A DNA stretch of 64,000 bases from the NCBI RefSeq assembly GCF_000507185.2, contig NZ_AYTM02000002.1:1883501-1947500 (forward strand). The letters run 5' to 3'. The notes under the pieces are model-generated. The model was not told the DNA's origin, did not search any database, and saw only the letters and a list, made by a program, of their open reading frames with translations. Positions 10,101-17,070 of this stretch are shown here, in pieces. The stretch comes from Pseudomonas syringae KCTC 12500 (GTDB lineage: Bacteria > Pseudomonadota > Gammaproteobacteria > Pseudomonadales > Pseudomonadaceae). Numbering within the stretch: the stretch's first letter is position 1; every line of letters starts with the position of its first letter. The position numbers were made by a program, and so were the translations under genes.

Positions 10101-10186
10101 CCTTGGCCGATGGCAGCGTGATCGAAGCCGAGATCGTTTCTTCGGTGTTCTTCGATCCGAAGGGCGAGCGGCAGAACATCGAGTAG
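7166..10186 (+). CDS. soxA: Sarcosine oxidase subunit alpha
   Basis: The large subunit, 1006 residues, binds NAD and tetrahydrofolate and passes the methyl group as methylene-THF. Domains in order: an N-terminal ferredoxin-like region (about 1-100), a dinucleotide-binding domain with VGAGPAGLAAALAAGRSG near residue 175, and a C-terminal GcvT-like aminomethyltransferase half from about residue 620 (WYFPK..., later FTGELSYEVN and LRAEKGFIIVGQDTDG). Length and domain order match characterised SoxA. The long minus-strand frames opposite it are codon shadows. Confidence 0.94.
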   Translation: MSQTHRLPNGGRINRSKVLNFTFNGQTYQGFEGDSLASALLANGVDIIGRSFKYSRPRGIFAAGSEEPNAVLQIGATEATQIPNVRATQQALYAGLVATSTNGWPSVNTDVMGILGKVGGKLMPPGFYYKTFMYPQSFWMTYEKYIRKAAGLGRSPTENDPDSYDAMNQHCDVLIVGAGPAGLAAALAAGRSGARVIIADEQEEFGGSLLDSRESLDGKPATEWVSTVVAELKSLRNVTLLPRATVNGYHDHNFLTIHERLTDHLGDRAPIGMVRQRMHRVRAKRVVLAAGTHERPLVYGNNDVPGNMLAGAVSTYVRRYGVAPGKKLVLSTNNDHAYRVALDWLDASLHVVAIADARHNPRGPLVEEARAKGIRILTGSAVIEVRGSKRVTAARVAAIDLKTHSVTSPGEWLECDVVASSGGYSPIVHLASHLGGKPVWREDILGFVPGEAPQKRICVGGVNGVYSLADSLADGFEGGVRAASEAGFKVVEGVMPKALSRAEEPTLALFQVPHEKGTARAPKQFVDFQNDVTAAAIELATREGFESVEHVKRYTALGFGTDQGKLGNVNGLAIAARSLNVTIPEMGTTMFRPNYTPVTFGAIAGRHCKHIFEPVRFTALHAWHVKNGAEFEDVGQWKRPWYFPKNGEDLPAAVARECKAVRDSVGLLDASTLGKIDIQGPDAREFLNRIYTNAWTKLDVGKARYGLMCKEDGMVFDDGVTACLADNHFLMTTTTGGAARVLQWLEIYQQTEWPDLKVYFTSVTDHWATLTLSGPNSRKLLSEVTDIDLGREAFPFMTWKEGLVAGVPARVFRISFTGELSYEVNIQADYAMGVLEKIAEAGKQYNLTPYGTETMHVLRAEKGFIIVGQDTDGSMTPDDLNMGWCVGRTKPFSWIGWRGMNREDCVREQRKQLVGLKPVDPAKWLPEGAQLVFDTKQTIPMSMVGHVTSSYAHNSLGYSFAMGVVKGGLARMGERVFAPLADGSVIEAEIVSSVFFDPKGERQNIE

Positions 10187-10236
10187 CACGCGATGAGTCG
10201 ATCATCCGCAGCACACAGAATTCAAGCAGGTGAATC

Positions 10237-10869
10237 ATGAGCACAGCCAACGTTTACCAGCAGCGCCCGACCACCGACGTCAAAGCCGAGTCGCCGCTGT
10301 TCCATGCAAACCTCGACAGCCTGATTGGCAAGGGGCGCGCCAGCCCGGGGGTTTTCCTGCGCGAGAAAAAGCTGCTGGGGCACCTGACGATTCGTGGCAA
10401 TGCCCACGATCCGGCCTTCGCCGCTGGCGTACACAAGGCGCTGGGCATGGAGCTGCCCGCCGCGCTGATGCTGGTCATCAACGGCGAAAGCTCACTGCAA
10501 TGGCTTGGCCCGGATGAATGGCTGCTGATCGTGCCGAGCGGCGAAGAGTTCGCGGCAGAACAAAAGCTGCGTGAAGAACTGAGCGGGCAGCACATCGCGA
10601 TCGTCAATGTCAGCGGCGGGCAGTCAATCCTTGAACTGAGCGGGCCGAAGGTACGCCAGGTACTGATGAAGTCAACCAGCTACGACGTGCACCCGGACAA
10701 CTTCCCGGTGGGCAAGGCAGTCGGCACTGTGTTCGCCAAGTCGCAACTGGTGATCCGCCGGACCGGTGAAGAAACCTGGGAGCTGCTGGTCCGCCGCAGC
10801 TTCTCGGATTACTGGTGGCTGTGGCTGCAGGATGCGAGTGCCGAGTACGGGCTGAGTATTCAGGCGTGA
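10237..10869 (+). CDS. soxG: Sarcosine oxidase subunit gamma
   Basis: A subunit of 210 residues that lies against the GcvT-like part of SoxA. The family patterns are present: ESPL in the N-terminal part, GPDEWLLIVP, and near the end the TGEETWELLVRRSFSDYWW stretch. It starts 50 bases after soxA, preceded by CAGGTGA. The following 205 bases contain a REP-type repeat before purU, so the operon may be partly insulated there. Confidence 0.9.
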   Translation: MSTANVYQQRPTTDVKAESPLFHANLDSLIGKGRASPGVFLREKKLLGHLTIRGNAHDPAFAAGVHKALGMELPAALMLVINGESSLQWLGPDEWLLIVPSGEEFAAEQKLREELSGQHIAIVNVSGGQSILELSGPKVRQVLMKSTSYDVHPDNFPVGKAVGTVFAKSQLVIRRTGEETWELLVRRSFSDYWWLWLQDASAEYGLSIQA

Positions 10870-10910
10870 AGCGCCGGGGACCTGGGCTGAAACCTTAGCG
10901 TCAGTCTTAA

Positions 10911-11008
10911 TGAGGACTCCTGCTGGAGCATTGGCACGATAGCCGATACGGTGATTATCGTCCCCACGCTCCGCGTGGGAATGCAGTTCCGGACGCTCTG
11001 CGTCCTGC
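10911..11008. repeat. REP-type palindromic repeat cluster between soxG and purU
   Basis: Two adjacent short palindromes are visible: CCCACGCTCCGCGTGGG (10963-10979) and GGACGCTCTGCGTCC (10991-11005), joined by AATGCAGTTCC. The left flank includes TGCTGGAGCATTGGCACGAT. The same family recurs near 25.7, 29.6, 34.0 and 58.7 kb. In Pseudomonas such elements are non-coding and can stabilise 3' ends or bind gyrase/IHF; their effect here is not known. Confidence 0.8.
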
Positions 11009-11074
11009 TTGAGCATGCTGGCTGACACTGTCAGTCAGATTTGCGGATAACGAATACTCTGGAGCATTCATTTA

Positions 11075-11932
11075 ATGAGCCGCGCGCCCGACACATGGAT
11101 TTTGACCGCCGACTGCCCCAGCATGCTGGGCACGGTAGACGCAGTGACGCGCTTTCTGTTCGAGCTGGGTTGCTACGTCACAGAACACCACTCCTTCGAT
11201 GACCGCCTCTCGGGACGCTTCTTCATCCGTGTGGAGTTTCGTCAGCCCGAGGCTTTCGACGAACAGGGATTCAGGGCCGGGCTGAGTGAGCGCGGCGAAA
11301 CGTTCGGCATGATCTTCGAACTCACGGCGCCCAACTACCGGCCAAAAGTCGTGATCATGGTCTCGAAAGCCGATCACTGCCTCAATGACCTGCTCTATCG
11401 CCAGCGTATCAATCAACTGTCCATGGACGTGGTCGCGGTGGTGTCCAATCACCCTGATCTTGAGCCACTGGCTGGCTGGCACGGCATTGCGTACTACCAT
11501 TTCCCACTGGACCCCAACGACAAGCCCGCGCAGGAAGCCAAAGTCTGGCAGGTCATCGAAGAGTCTGGTGCAGAACTGGTGATTCTTGCCCGCTACATGC
11601 AGGTCCTGTCTCCGGACCTGTGTCGCAAGCTGGACGGCAAGGCGATCAATATCCACCACTCGTTACTGCCCGGTTTCAAAGGCGCCAAGCCTTACCATCA
11701 GGCTTACAACAAGGGGGTGAAGCTGGTCGGTGCCACGGCGCATTACATTAACAACGATCTGGACGAAGGTCCGATCATTGCCCAGGGCGTGGAAGTGGTC
11801 GATCACAGCCACTATCCCGAAGACCTGATCGCCAAGGGTCGAGACATCGAAGGACTGACACTGGCCCGCGCGGTGGGTTATCACATCGAACGGCGGGTGT
11901 TCCTCAACGCCAACAGGACGGTGGTTTTATAG
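11075..11932 (+). CDS. purU: Formyltetrahydrofolate deformylase
   Basis: Hydrolyses 10-formyl-THF to formate and THF, recycling folate while sarcosine methyl groups are oxidised. The 285-residue protein has an N-terminal ACT domain (about residues 7-90, WILTADCPSMLGTVDAVTRF) and a C-terminal formyltransferase-fold domain. That domain contains INIHHSLLPGFKGAKPYHQA with the catalytic Asn/His and LDEGPIIAQG with the catalytic Asp. This is the C1 partner copy (purU2-type) by position between soxG and fdhA. Confidence 0.93.
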   Translation: MSRAPDTWILTADCPSMLGTVDAVTRFLFELGCYVTEHHSFDDRLSGRFFIRVEFRQPEAFDEQGFRAGLSERGETFGMIFELTAPNYRPKVVIMVSKADHCLNDLLYRQRINQLSMDVVAVVSNHPDLEPLAGWHGIAYYHFPLDPNDKPAQEAKVWQVIEESGAELVILARYMQVLSPDLCRKLDGKAINIHHSLLPGFKGAKPYHQAYNKGVKLVGATAHYINNDLDEGPIIAQGVEVVDHSHYPEDLIAKGRDIEGLTLARAVGYHIERRVFLNANRTVVL

Positions 11933-11934
11933 GC

Positions 11935-11998
11935 GCAAGCTGCAAGCTGCAAGCTGCAAGCGATCCGTATTTCTTGCCGCTTGAAGCTTGCAACTGTT
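11935..11998. repeat. AAGCTGCAAGCTGC direct and inverted repeat
   Basis: The heptamer AAGCTGC/GCAAGCT is iterated three times directly after the purU stop (AAGCTGCAAGCTGCAAGCTG), then an inverted arm CTTGAAGCTTGCAACT follows near 11978-11996. The two arms can fold into a hairpin between purU and fdhA. The family is common in Pseudomonas intergenic DNA. It may serve as a processing site or weak terminator. Confidence 0.6.
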
Positions 11999-12047
11999 CT
12001 TCTCTGCTCTAAATCTGTTTCACCACAATAAAAGCGAGGTGACATGT

Positions 12048-13247
12048 ATGTCTGGTAATCGCGGTGTAGTGTATCTCGGCGCTGGCAAGGTCGAAGTGCA
12101 ATCAATTCCTTTCCCGAAAATGGAAGATCCACGCGGCAAGCGCATCGAACACGGCGTGATTCTGCGCGTGGTCTCCACCAACATCTGCGGCTCCGACCAG
12201 CACATGGTACGCGGCCGCACCACGGCGCAAACCGGGCTGGTGCTCGGTCATGAAATCACTGGCGAGGTGCTGGAAGCCGGTCGTGACGTGGAACATCTGA
12301 AAGTCGGTGATCTGGTTTCTGTGCCATTCAACGTGGCGTGCGGTCGCTGCCGCAGTTGCAAGGAACAGAACACCGGCGTCTGCCTGACGGTCAATCCGGC
12401 GCGTCCCGGTGGTGCCTATGGCTATGTCGACATGGGTGACTGGGTTGGCGGCCAGGCTGAATACGTGCTGGTGCCTTACGCGGACTTCAACCTGCTCAAA
12501 CTCCCGGACCGCGACGCGGCGATGGAGAAAATTCGCGACCTGACCTGCCTGTCCGACATCCTGCCCACCGGCTACCACGGCGCAGTGACTGCCGGGGTTG
12601 GCCCTGGCAGCACGGTTTATGTTGCAGGCGCCGGCCCGGTCGGCCTGGCTGCGGCGGCGTCAGCACGCTTGCTGGGCGCTGCCGTGGTGATCGTCGGCGA
12701 CGTGAACCCGACGCGTCTGGTTCATGCCAAGGCCCAGGGCTTCGAAATTGCCGACCTTTCCCAGGACACTCCCTTGCACGAACAGATCGCTGCCTTGCTC
12801 GGCGAGCCTGAAGTGGATTGCGCCATCGACGCCGTAGGCTTCGAAGCACGCGGTCACGGTCATGCTGGCGCTCAGGCCGAAGCACCCGCCACCGTTCTCA
12901 ACTCGTTGATGGGCGTAGTGCGCGTCGCAGGCAAGATCGGCATCCCCGGCCTGTACGTCACCGAAGACCCGGGAGCCGTGGACGCCGCCGCAAAAATGGG
13001 CAGCCTGAGCATCCGCTTCGGTCTGGGCTGGGCCAAATCCCACAGCTTCCACACCGGCCAGACCCCGGTCATGAAATACAACCGCCAGTTGATGCAGGCG
13101 ATCATGTGGGACCGCATCAAAATCGCCGACATAGTGGGTGTCGAGGTGATCAGTCTGGATGATGCTCCGCGGGGGTATGGAGAGTTCGATTCGGGCGTGC
13201 CGAAGAAGTTTGTGATTGATCCGCATGGGTTGTTTGGCGGGAGTTAG
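12048..13247 (+). CDS. fdhA: Formaldehyde dehydrogenase, glutathione-independent
   Basis: A zinc- and NAD-dependent dehydrogenase of 399 residues, the length of the characterised P. putida enzyme. It oxidises formaldehyde released by demethylation steps. The catalytic zinc site is NICGSDQH (Cys46), the structural zinc loop is CGRCRSCKEQNTGVC, and the NAD-binding GAGPVGLAAAA is near residue 194. The start at 12048 was chosen over an in-frame ATG 60 bases upstream because GCGAGGTGA lies at the right spacing and the protein then begins MSGNRGVVYLG as in homologues. Degraded copies of its 3' end recur downstream between the rhs genes. Confidence 0.93.
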   Translation: MSGNRGVVYLGAGKVEVQSIPFPKMEDPRGKRIEHGVILRVVSTNICGSDQHMVRGRTTAQTGLVLGHEITGEVLEAGRDVEHLKVGDLVSVPFNVACGRCRSCKEQNTGVCLTVNPARPGGAYGYVDMGDWVGGQAEYVLVPYADFNLLKLPDRDAAMEKIRDLTCLSDILPTGYHGAVTAGVGPGSTVYVAGAGPVGLAAAASARLLGAAVVIVGDVNPTRLVHAKAQGFEIADLSQDTPLHEQIAALLGEPEVDCAIDAVGFEARGHGHAGAQAEAPATVLNSLMGVVRVAGKIGIPGLYVTEDPGAVDAAAKMGSLSIRFGLGWAKSHSFHTGQTPVMKYNRQLMQAIMWDRIKIADIVGVEVISLDDAPRGYGEFDSGVPKKFVIDPHGLFGGS

Positions 13248-13282
13248 TCTCGCACTGGCAACATTGATCTACCTCATCAATC

Positions 13283-13320
13283 CTAGGGTGCAATGTGGAT
13301 TATTCCACTCTGCACCCTAG
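13283..13320. terminator. Large hairpin between convergent fdhA and rhs gene 1
   Basis: CTAGGGTGCA (13283-13292) pairs exactly with TGCACCCTAG (13311-13320), and TGGA/TCCA extends the inner stem. The right arm contains the stop codon of the minus-strand rhs gene. No T run follows on either strand, so intrinsic termination would be weak. A bidirectional 3' stabiliser is equally possible. Confidence 0.5.
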
Positions 13321-14246
13321 CGACGTATAGACTCAATAGACTCGCTAATTGTTTTATTTTTTAAATCTTTCCCATAAGTAGGTAGCCAAACGAGCAAGTC
13401 ATTACCTGGCAGGCTGTTCATAGCCCGCTCAAAGGTCGGAAGAATCGCTTCCGGCGCATGAACGGGCTTATTTTCGATAGCCCAATAATAGTTCGGCGGA
13501 GGTACATCTTCTTTATAGACCGAGCTTGAAAGTCGATCTAACCGTGCCTTGTAAACTTCTTTCAACTCACCGGGAACGGTCAAACCTTTCTGATCATACT
13601 TTGCTATGACTTGGCTCGCACGATCTACATTTTTCCGGGCAGCAATTATTTTTTCATAGTGATTATTCAACACGCGCCTCGGGTTTTTAATCACCCTCAC
13701 TGCTCTCAATATAGGTTTAAAAATATTAGGTATATGTCCATTTTTATCCTCTCGATTAACCGGATCCCCCTCACAGTACCCATACGCATTCACCCCACCC
13801 TCACCAAACGGGCTCAGACTGTCCGGGCTGTTAAACCTCATCAACACCGGGTTAAACGCCCGATACCCGTTACCCAGCAAATAGTGCCCCGTCACCGGGT
13901 CAACCCGCTGGCCGGTAAAGCCCGGCAGGCTTGCGGGGCCTGAAGGATGACGATGTCCGTAAGGCGTGTAGGCAAATTCCAACCCCTGAGCGGCGGTCAC
14001 TGACTGCTGTTGATCCGTCGCCAACAACACGCCGTCGCGCTGATTATTTTCTGCACTCAGGCACGCCAGCAAATGCTCATCCGTGCGCATAAGCGTGTGC
14101 TGGACCTGCCCCTGAATCTGCGTAGCCAGGTGTGTCTTCTGATAAAAAAGGCGAGTGCTATCCTGCCCCGCAGGCGCGCAATCGGCCAGGCGATCCAATG
14201 GATCGTAGCGATAGACACAGAGCACGGACTGCCCGGACGAAGCCAT
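13317..14246 (-). CDS. Short Rhs-core protein 1 with variable C-terminal tail
   Basis: 309 residues. Residues 1-171 are a compact Rhs core: YRYDPLDRLA, then YTPYGHRHPS, LPGFTGQRVDPVTGHYLLGN, NPVLMRFNSPDSLSPFGEGG and NAYGYCEGDPVN. Residues 172-309 form a private tail (VPPPNYYWAIENKPVHAP, FERAMNSLPGNDLLVWLP) that I do not recognise. There is no signal peptide, and the many upstream YD repeats of full-length Rhs/TccC shells are absent. The usual core-tail junction DPSGH is DKNGH here, so self-cleavage may be lost. AAAGGAGTGACAAC precedes the ATG. The tail has lower GC than the core, typical of exchanged toxin tips. The toxin role is inference. Confidence 0.8.
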   Translation of the reverse strand: MASSGQSVLCVYRYDPLDRLADCAPAGQDSTRLFYQKTHLATQIQGQVQHTLMRTDEHLLACLSAENNQRDGVLLATDQQQSVTAAQGLEFAYTPYGHRHPSGPASLPGFTGQRVDPVTGHYLLGNGYRAFNPVLMRFNSPDSLSPFGEGGVNAYGYCEGDPVNREDKNGHIPNIFKPILRAVRVIKNPRRVLNNHYEKIIAARKNVDRASQVIAKYDQKGLTVPGELKEVYKARLDRLSSSVYKEDVPPPNYYWAIENKPVHAPEAILPTFERAMNSLPGNDLLVWLPTYGKDLKNKTISESIESIRR

Positions 14247-14309
14247 GTTGTCACTCCTTTGAAATCACCCATGGCAGCAAGTCTGGGCTGACTCCGTGCT
14301 TGCGCCCAG

Positions 14310-14325
14310 CTAGCAGAACTACTAG
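14310..14325 (-). promoter_or_regulatory. Imperfect palindrome in shared rhs leader (one of three)
   Basis: CTAGCAGAACTACTAG lies about 65 bases upstream of the rhs 1 start. Identical copies occur before rhs 2 (15643-15658) and rhs 3 (17015-17030). The surrounding leader of some 90 bases is almost identical in all three, while the DNA beyond the palindrome differs before rhs 3. The palindrome therefore marks the edge of the duplicated unit. It may be an operator or a recombination remnant. Confidence 0.4.
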
Positions 14326-14345
14326 GTGCCAGGCCGAAAGGCGCT

Positions 14346-14456
14346 GGGCACAGTCACGCTGGCACTCAGACCGAAACGCCCGCCATCGTGGAGCCTGATG
14401 CAGACGTGACGAAGAAATTTGTAATTGATCCGTGTGGGTTGTTGGGTATGACTTGA
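14346..14456 (+). pseudogene. Degenerate fdhA 3'-end relic, copy 1
   Basis: In one frame these 37 codons read GHSHAGTQTETPAIV, a short linker, then KKFVIDPCGLLGMT and a stop. FdhA itself has GHGHAGAQAEAPATV and, at its C terminus, KKFVIDPHGLFGGS. At the DNA level 36 of 44 bases of the first block match fdhA 12853-12896, mostly with transitions as differences. The roughly 300 bases separating these two blocks in fdhA are missing. It is therefore an internally deleted, non-functional duplicate. Confidence 0.75.
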
Positions 14457-14562
14457 ACACTGCCACCTTATTATCACCTTCATGATTAAAAGCCCCCACC
14501 TACCCTCTAACCAACTGGGTGGTTGGCCTTTATCGGAATCGACTTGGCACGTCTATCGGCTT

Positions 14563-15579
14563 CTAGGACGATTTATTGCCACCCCGATGTTTTCCAACCA
14601 CCCTCTCATAATATTTTTGATCATTATCCATAACATACGGCACCCGACCATCTCTTCGAACAACTGCTTGATTATCTCGGACCTGCTTAATAAGCAGTTC
14701 ATTAGCTCCGTGAATGTCTATTGCATTACCATGCGCATCCACGTAGTTATATCGACGAGGAACAGGCGGCGTGATATCGCTCAGTTGCCCTTGCTTGGGA
14801 GGAAGGGCCGGCGGAATGCCGTTCAGCTGCCCTGTCTTGGGAGGGCGGGGTGGTGGGACAACAAGGTGTGACGCATCAATAACACCAGATGCAGACAAAG
14901 GTACGCTCACCGACTTAGTTGAAGTAGCAACCTGTGTGGACCCGGAACTCTCCGCAGAAGTAACCAACGGGGAAGACATAGAATCTTGGCTACCTCTTCG
15001 ACCAAGTAAACGCTTTTTTACACTGCTTGCTCTTTTCAAAAACTTCACTAAAACCGTTGGCCAATGCCCGCTCGGATCAACCCGATTAACCGGATCCCCC
15101 CCACAATACCCATACGCATTCACCCCACCCTCACCAAACGGGCTCAGACTGTCCGGGCTGTTAAACCTCATGAACACCGGGTTAAACGCCCGATACCCAT
15201 TGCCCAGCAAATAGTGCCCCGTCACCGGGTCAACCCGCTGGCCAGCGTAGCCAGGCAGGCTCATCGGCCCTGCTGACGGATGACGATGCCCGTAAGGCGT
15301 ATAAGCAAACGCCGCCCCCTGAGCCACAATCACGGACTGCTGCTGATCCGTCGCCAACAACGCGCCGTCGCGCTGATTATTTTCTGCGCTCAGGCACGCC
15401 AGCAAATGCTCATCCGTGCGCATAAACGTGTGCTGGATCTGCCCCTGAATCTGCGTAGCCAAGAGTGTCTTCTGATAAAAAAGGCGAGTGCTGCCCTGCC
15501 CCGCAGGCGAACAATCGGCCAGACGATCCAACCCGTCGTAGCGATAGACGCAGAGCACGGATTGCCCGGACGAAGCCAT
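14563..15579 (-). CDS. Short Rhs-core protein 2 with proline-rich tail
   Basis: 338 residues. Residues 1-172 are nearly identical to the Rhs core of its two neighbours, with the junction NRVDPSGH intact. The tail (173-338) begins basic (KFLKRASSVKKRLLGRR), passes through a Ser/Thr-rich linker, then has a proline-rich block at 241-276 with PPPRPPKTGQLNG and PPALPPKQGQLSD as a repeat. It ends in a charged domain (YNYVDAHGNAIDIHGANELL, DNDQKYYERVVGKHRGG). The PxxPxK pattern resembles SH3-binding peptides, suggesting interaction with a eukaryotic-type adaptor, but this is inference. CAAAGGAATGAGACC precedes the ATG. No immunity gene lies downstream. Confidence 0.8.
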   Translation of the reverse strand: MASSGQSVLCVYRYDGLDRLADCSPAGQGSTRLFYQKTLLATQIQGQIQHTFMRTDEHLLACLSAENNQRDGALLATDQQQSVIVAQGAAFAYTPYGHRHPSAGPMSLPGYAGQRVDPVTGHYLLGNGYRAFNPVFMRFNSPDSLSPFGEGGVNAYGYCGGDPVNRVDPSGHWPTVLVKFLKRASSVKKRLLGRRGSQDSMSSPLVTSAESSGSTQVATSTKSVSVPLSASGVIDASHLVVPPPRPPKTGQLNGIPPALPPKQGQLSDITPPVPRRYNYVDAHGNAIDIHGANELLIKQVRDNQAVVRRDGRVPYVMDNDQKYYERVVGKHRGGNKSS

Positions 15580-15678
15580 GGTCTCATTCCTTTGAAATCA
15601 CCCATGGCAGCAAGTCTGGGCTGACTCCGTGCTTGCGCCCAGCTAGCAGAACTACTAGGTGCCAGGCCGAAAGGCGCT

Positions 15679-15786
15679 GGGCACAGCCACGCCGGCGCTC
15701 AGACCGAAGCGCCCGCCATCGTGGAGCTTGATGCGGACGTGACGAAGAATTTTGTTATTAATCTGCCTGGTTTTTTGGTACAACTT
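15679..15786 (+). pseudogene. Degenerate fdhA 3'-end relic, copy 2
   Basis: Same layout as the relic between rhs 1 and rhs 2: GHSHAGAQTEAPAIV, a linker, then KNFVINLPGFLV, corresponding to FdhA GHGHAGAQAEAPATV and KKFVIDPHGLFG. The C-terminal block is more diverged than in copy 1 and the stop codon is lost, so this copy looks older. It lies on the + strand between the minus-strand rhs 2 and rhs 3. Confidence 0.7.
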
Positions 15787-15859
15787 GACCACCTGCAGTA
15801 TGGGTAACCTATAGCTACCCGCCCCTATCACAACGCAGCAATACGCAACAACATTCACG

Positions 15860-16951
15860 CTACTTATTTCGAAGCTTAGTAGGCTTATAGATAACAGGAT
15901 TATAACTAAAGCTGGAATATTCGGAAGAGCCAGGCACGTGAATATTACTTTTAAGAAGCAACAGCCCTTGATCATACCGATTTTTACCGCTACCCAGCCA
16001 GCGAATAGAGGCAGACTTCCCAACAATCATGGATGAAATTTTTTCCGGATCCGGATAGGCAAACACCTCTGAAATATAGCCTTTAACAGGCTTTTTTGTA
16101 ATTTTCGAAAAAGAGGCCGCAAAGGAGTTATCTCCCCCTGTAGCTGAATAACACATAACCAACCTTATTTGCTTATACTTATCAAAATTCACACCAGACG
16201 CCACCACTGAGTTGTATAGTTGCTCAGGACCTAAGCCTTGGTTCGCTGCTCTCATCTGATGATATCCATGTTCTTTGATTGGTACTTTGTAGCCGTGCGC
16301 GTAGAAATTAATTCTTTTCGCACCGTTGGCGGTGTCTTCAAAACTTATTAAACCCTCTGAGACAATTTTCATATTTTTTAACGGTTTAGGTTTGAAAAAA
16401 CGCATAACGTTCACCAGTGGCCTGAAAAGCGAGAACATATGCCCGCTCGGATCAACCCGATTAACCGGATCCCCCCCACAATACCCATACGCATTCACCC
16501 CACCCTCACCAAACGGGCTCAGACTGTCCGGGCTGTTGAACCGCATTAGCACCGGGTTAAACGCCCGATACCCATTCCCCAGCAAATAGTGCCCCGTCAC
16601 CGGGTCAACCCGCTGGCCAGTAAAGCCCGGCAGGCTTGCGGAGCCTGAAGGATGACGATGTCCGTAAGGTGTGTAGGCAAATTCCAACCCCTGAGCGGCG
16701 GTCGCGGAATGCTGTTGATCCGTCGCCAACAACGCGCCGTCGCGCTGATTATTTTCTGCGCTCAGGCACGCCAGCAAATGCTCATCCGTGCGCATAAGCG
16801 TGTGCTGGATCTGCCCCTGAATCTGCGTAGCCAAGAGTGTCTTCTGATAAAAAAGGCGAGTGCTGCCCTGCCCCGCAGGCGAACAATCGGCCAGACGATC
16901 CAACCCGTCGTAGCGATAGACGCAGAGCACGGATTGCCCGGACGAAGCCAT
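15860..16951 (-). CDS. Short Rhs-core protein 3 with His-Cys tail domain
   Basis: 363 residues. Residues 1-171 are the shared Rhs core with the junction NRVDPSGH. The 192-residue tail contains RINFYAHGYKVPI (H219, G220), then 48 residues later IRLVMCYSATGGDNSFAASF (C267). A hydrophobic strand ending HG and a second ending in Cys, about 40-50 residues apart, is the clan CD (caspase/C80/CHAT-like) arrangement. A cysteine peptidase or related fold is therefore plausible but not proven. GACTTCAAAGGAGTGAAACC precedes the ATG. It is the rhs gene nearest the giant gene, 119 bases downstream of it, and probably co-transcribed with it. Confidence 0.8.
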   Translation of the reverse strand: MASSGQSVLCVYRYDGLDRLADCSPAGQGSTRLFYQKTLLATQIQGQIQHTLMRTDEHLLACLSAENNQRDGALLATDQQHSATAAQGLEFAYTPYGHRHPSGSASLPGFTGQRVDPVTGHYLLGNGYRAFNPVLMRFNSPDSLSPFGEGGVNAYGYCGGDPVNRVDPSGHMFSLFRPLVNVMRFFKPKPLKNMKIVSEGLISFEDTANGAKRINFYAHGYKVPIKEHGYHQMRAANQGLGPEQLYNSVVASGVNFDKYKQIRLVMCYSATGGDNSFAASFSKITKKPVKGYISEVFAYPDPEKISSMIVGKSASIRWLGSGKNRYDQGLLLLKSNIHVPGSSEYSSFSYNPVIYKPTKLRNK

Positions 16952-17070
16952 GGTTTCACTCCTTTGAAGTCACCCATGGCAGCCAGTCTGGGCTGACTCC
17001 CTGCTTGCGCGCAGCTAGCAGAACTACTAGGCCGTTCCGCCTGCAGGACGAAAAACGCCGGGGACGCGCC

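Larger units (their letters stand above)
14247..14562. other. Spacer between rhs 1 and rhs 2
   Basis: No gene of its own. Its left part (14247-14325) is the leader shared by all three rhs genes, ending in the imperfect palindrome CTAGCAGAACTACTAG (14310-14325). From about 14346 to 14456 it carries a + strand relic of the fdhA 3' end. The last hundred bases before the rhs 2 stop are AT-rich without recognisable content. No immunity-type frame is present. Confidence 0.7.

Noticed and set aside
12838..12895. Mobile element or transposase explaining the fdhA/rhs duplication
   Set aside because: No transposase, integrase, terminal inverted repeats or tRNA target was seen between 13.2 and 24 kb.
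14057..14272. Frames beginning MGDFKG upstream of each rhs gene (also 15390-15605 and 16762-16977)
   Set aside because: They start in the shared leader and run in the wrong frame across the rhs core; the rhs frame has the ribosome site and conserved protein.
13317..16951. Complete Tc toxin (TcA/TcB/TcC) locus
   Set aside because: The rhs genes are far too short for a TcC shell, and no TcA- or TcB-like protein is visible; the giant gene does not show TcA features.
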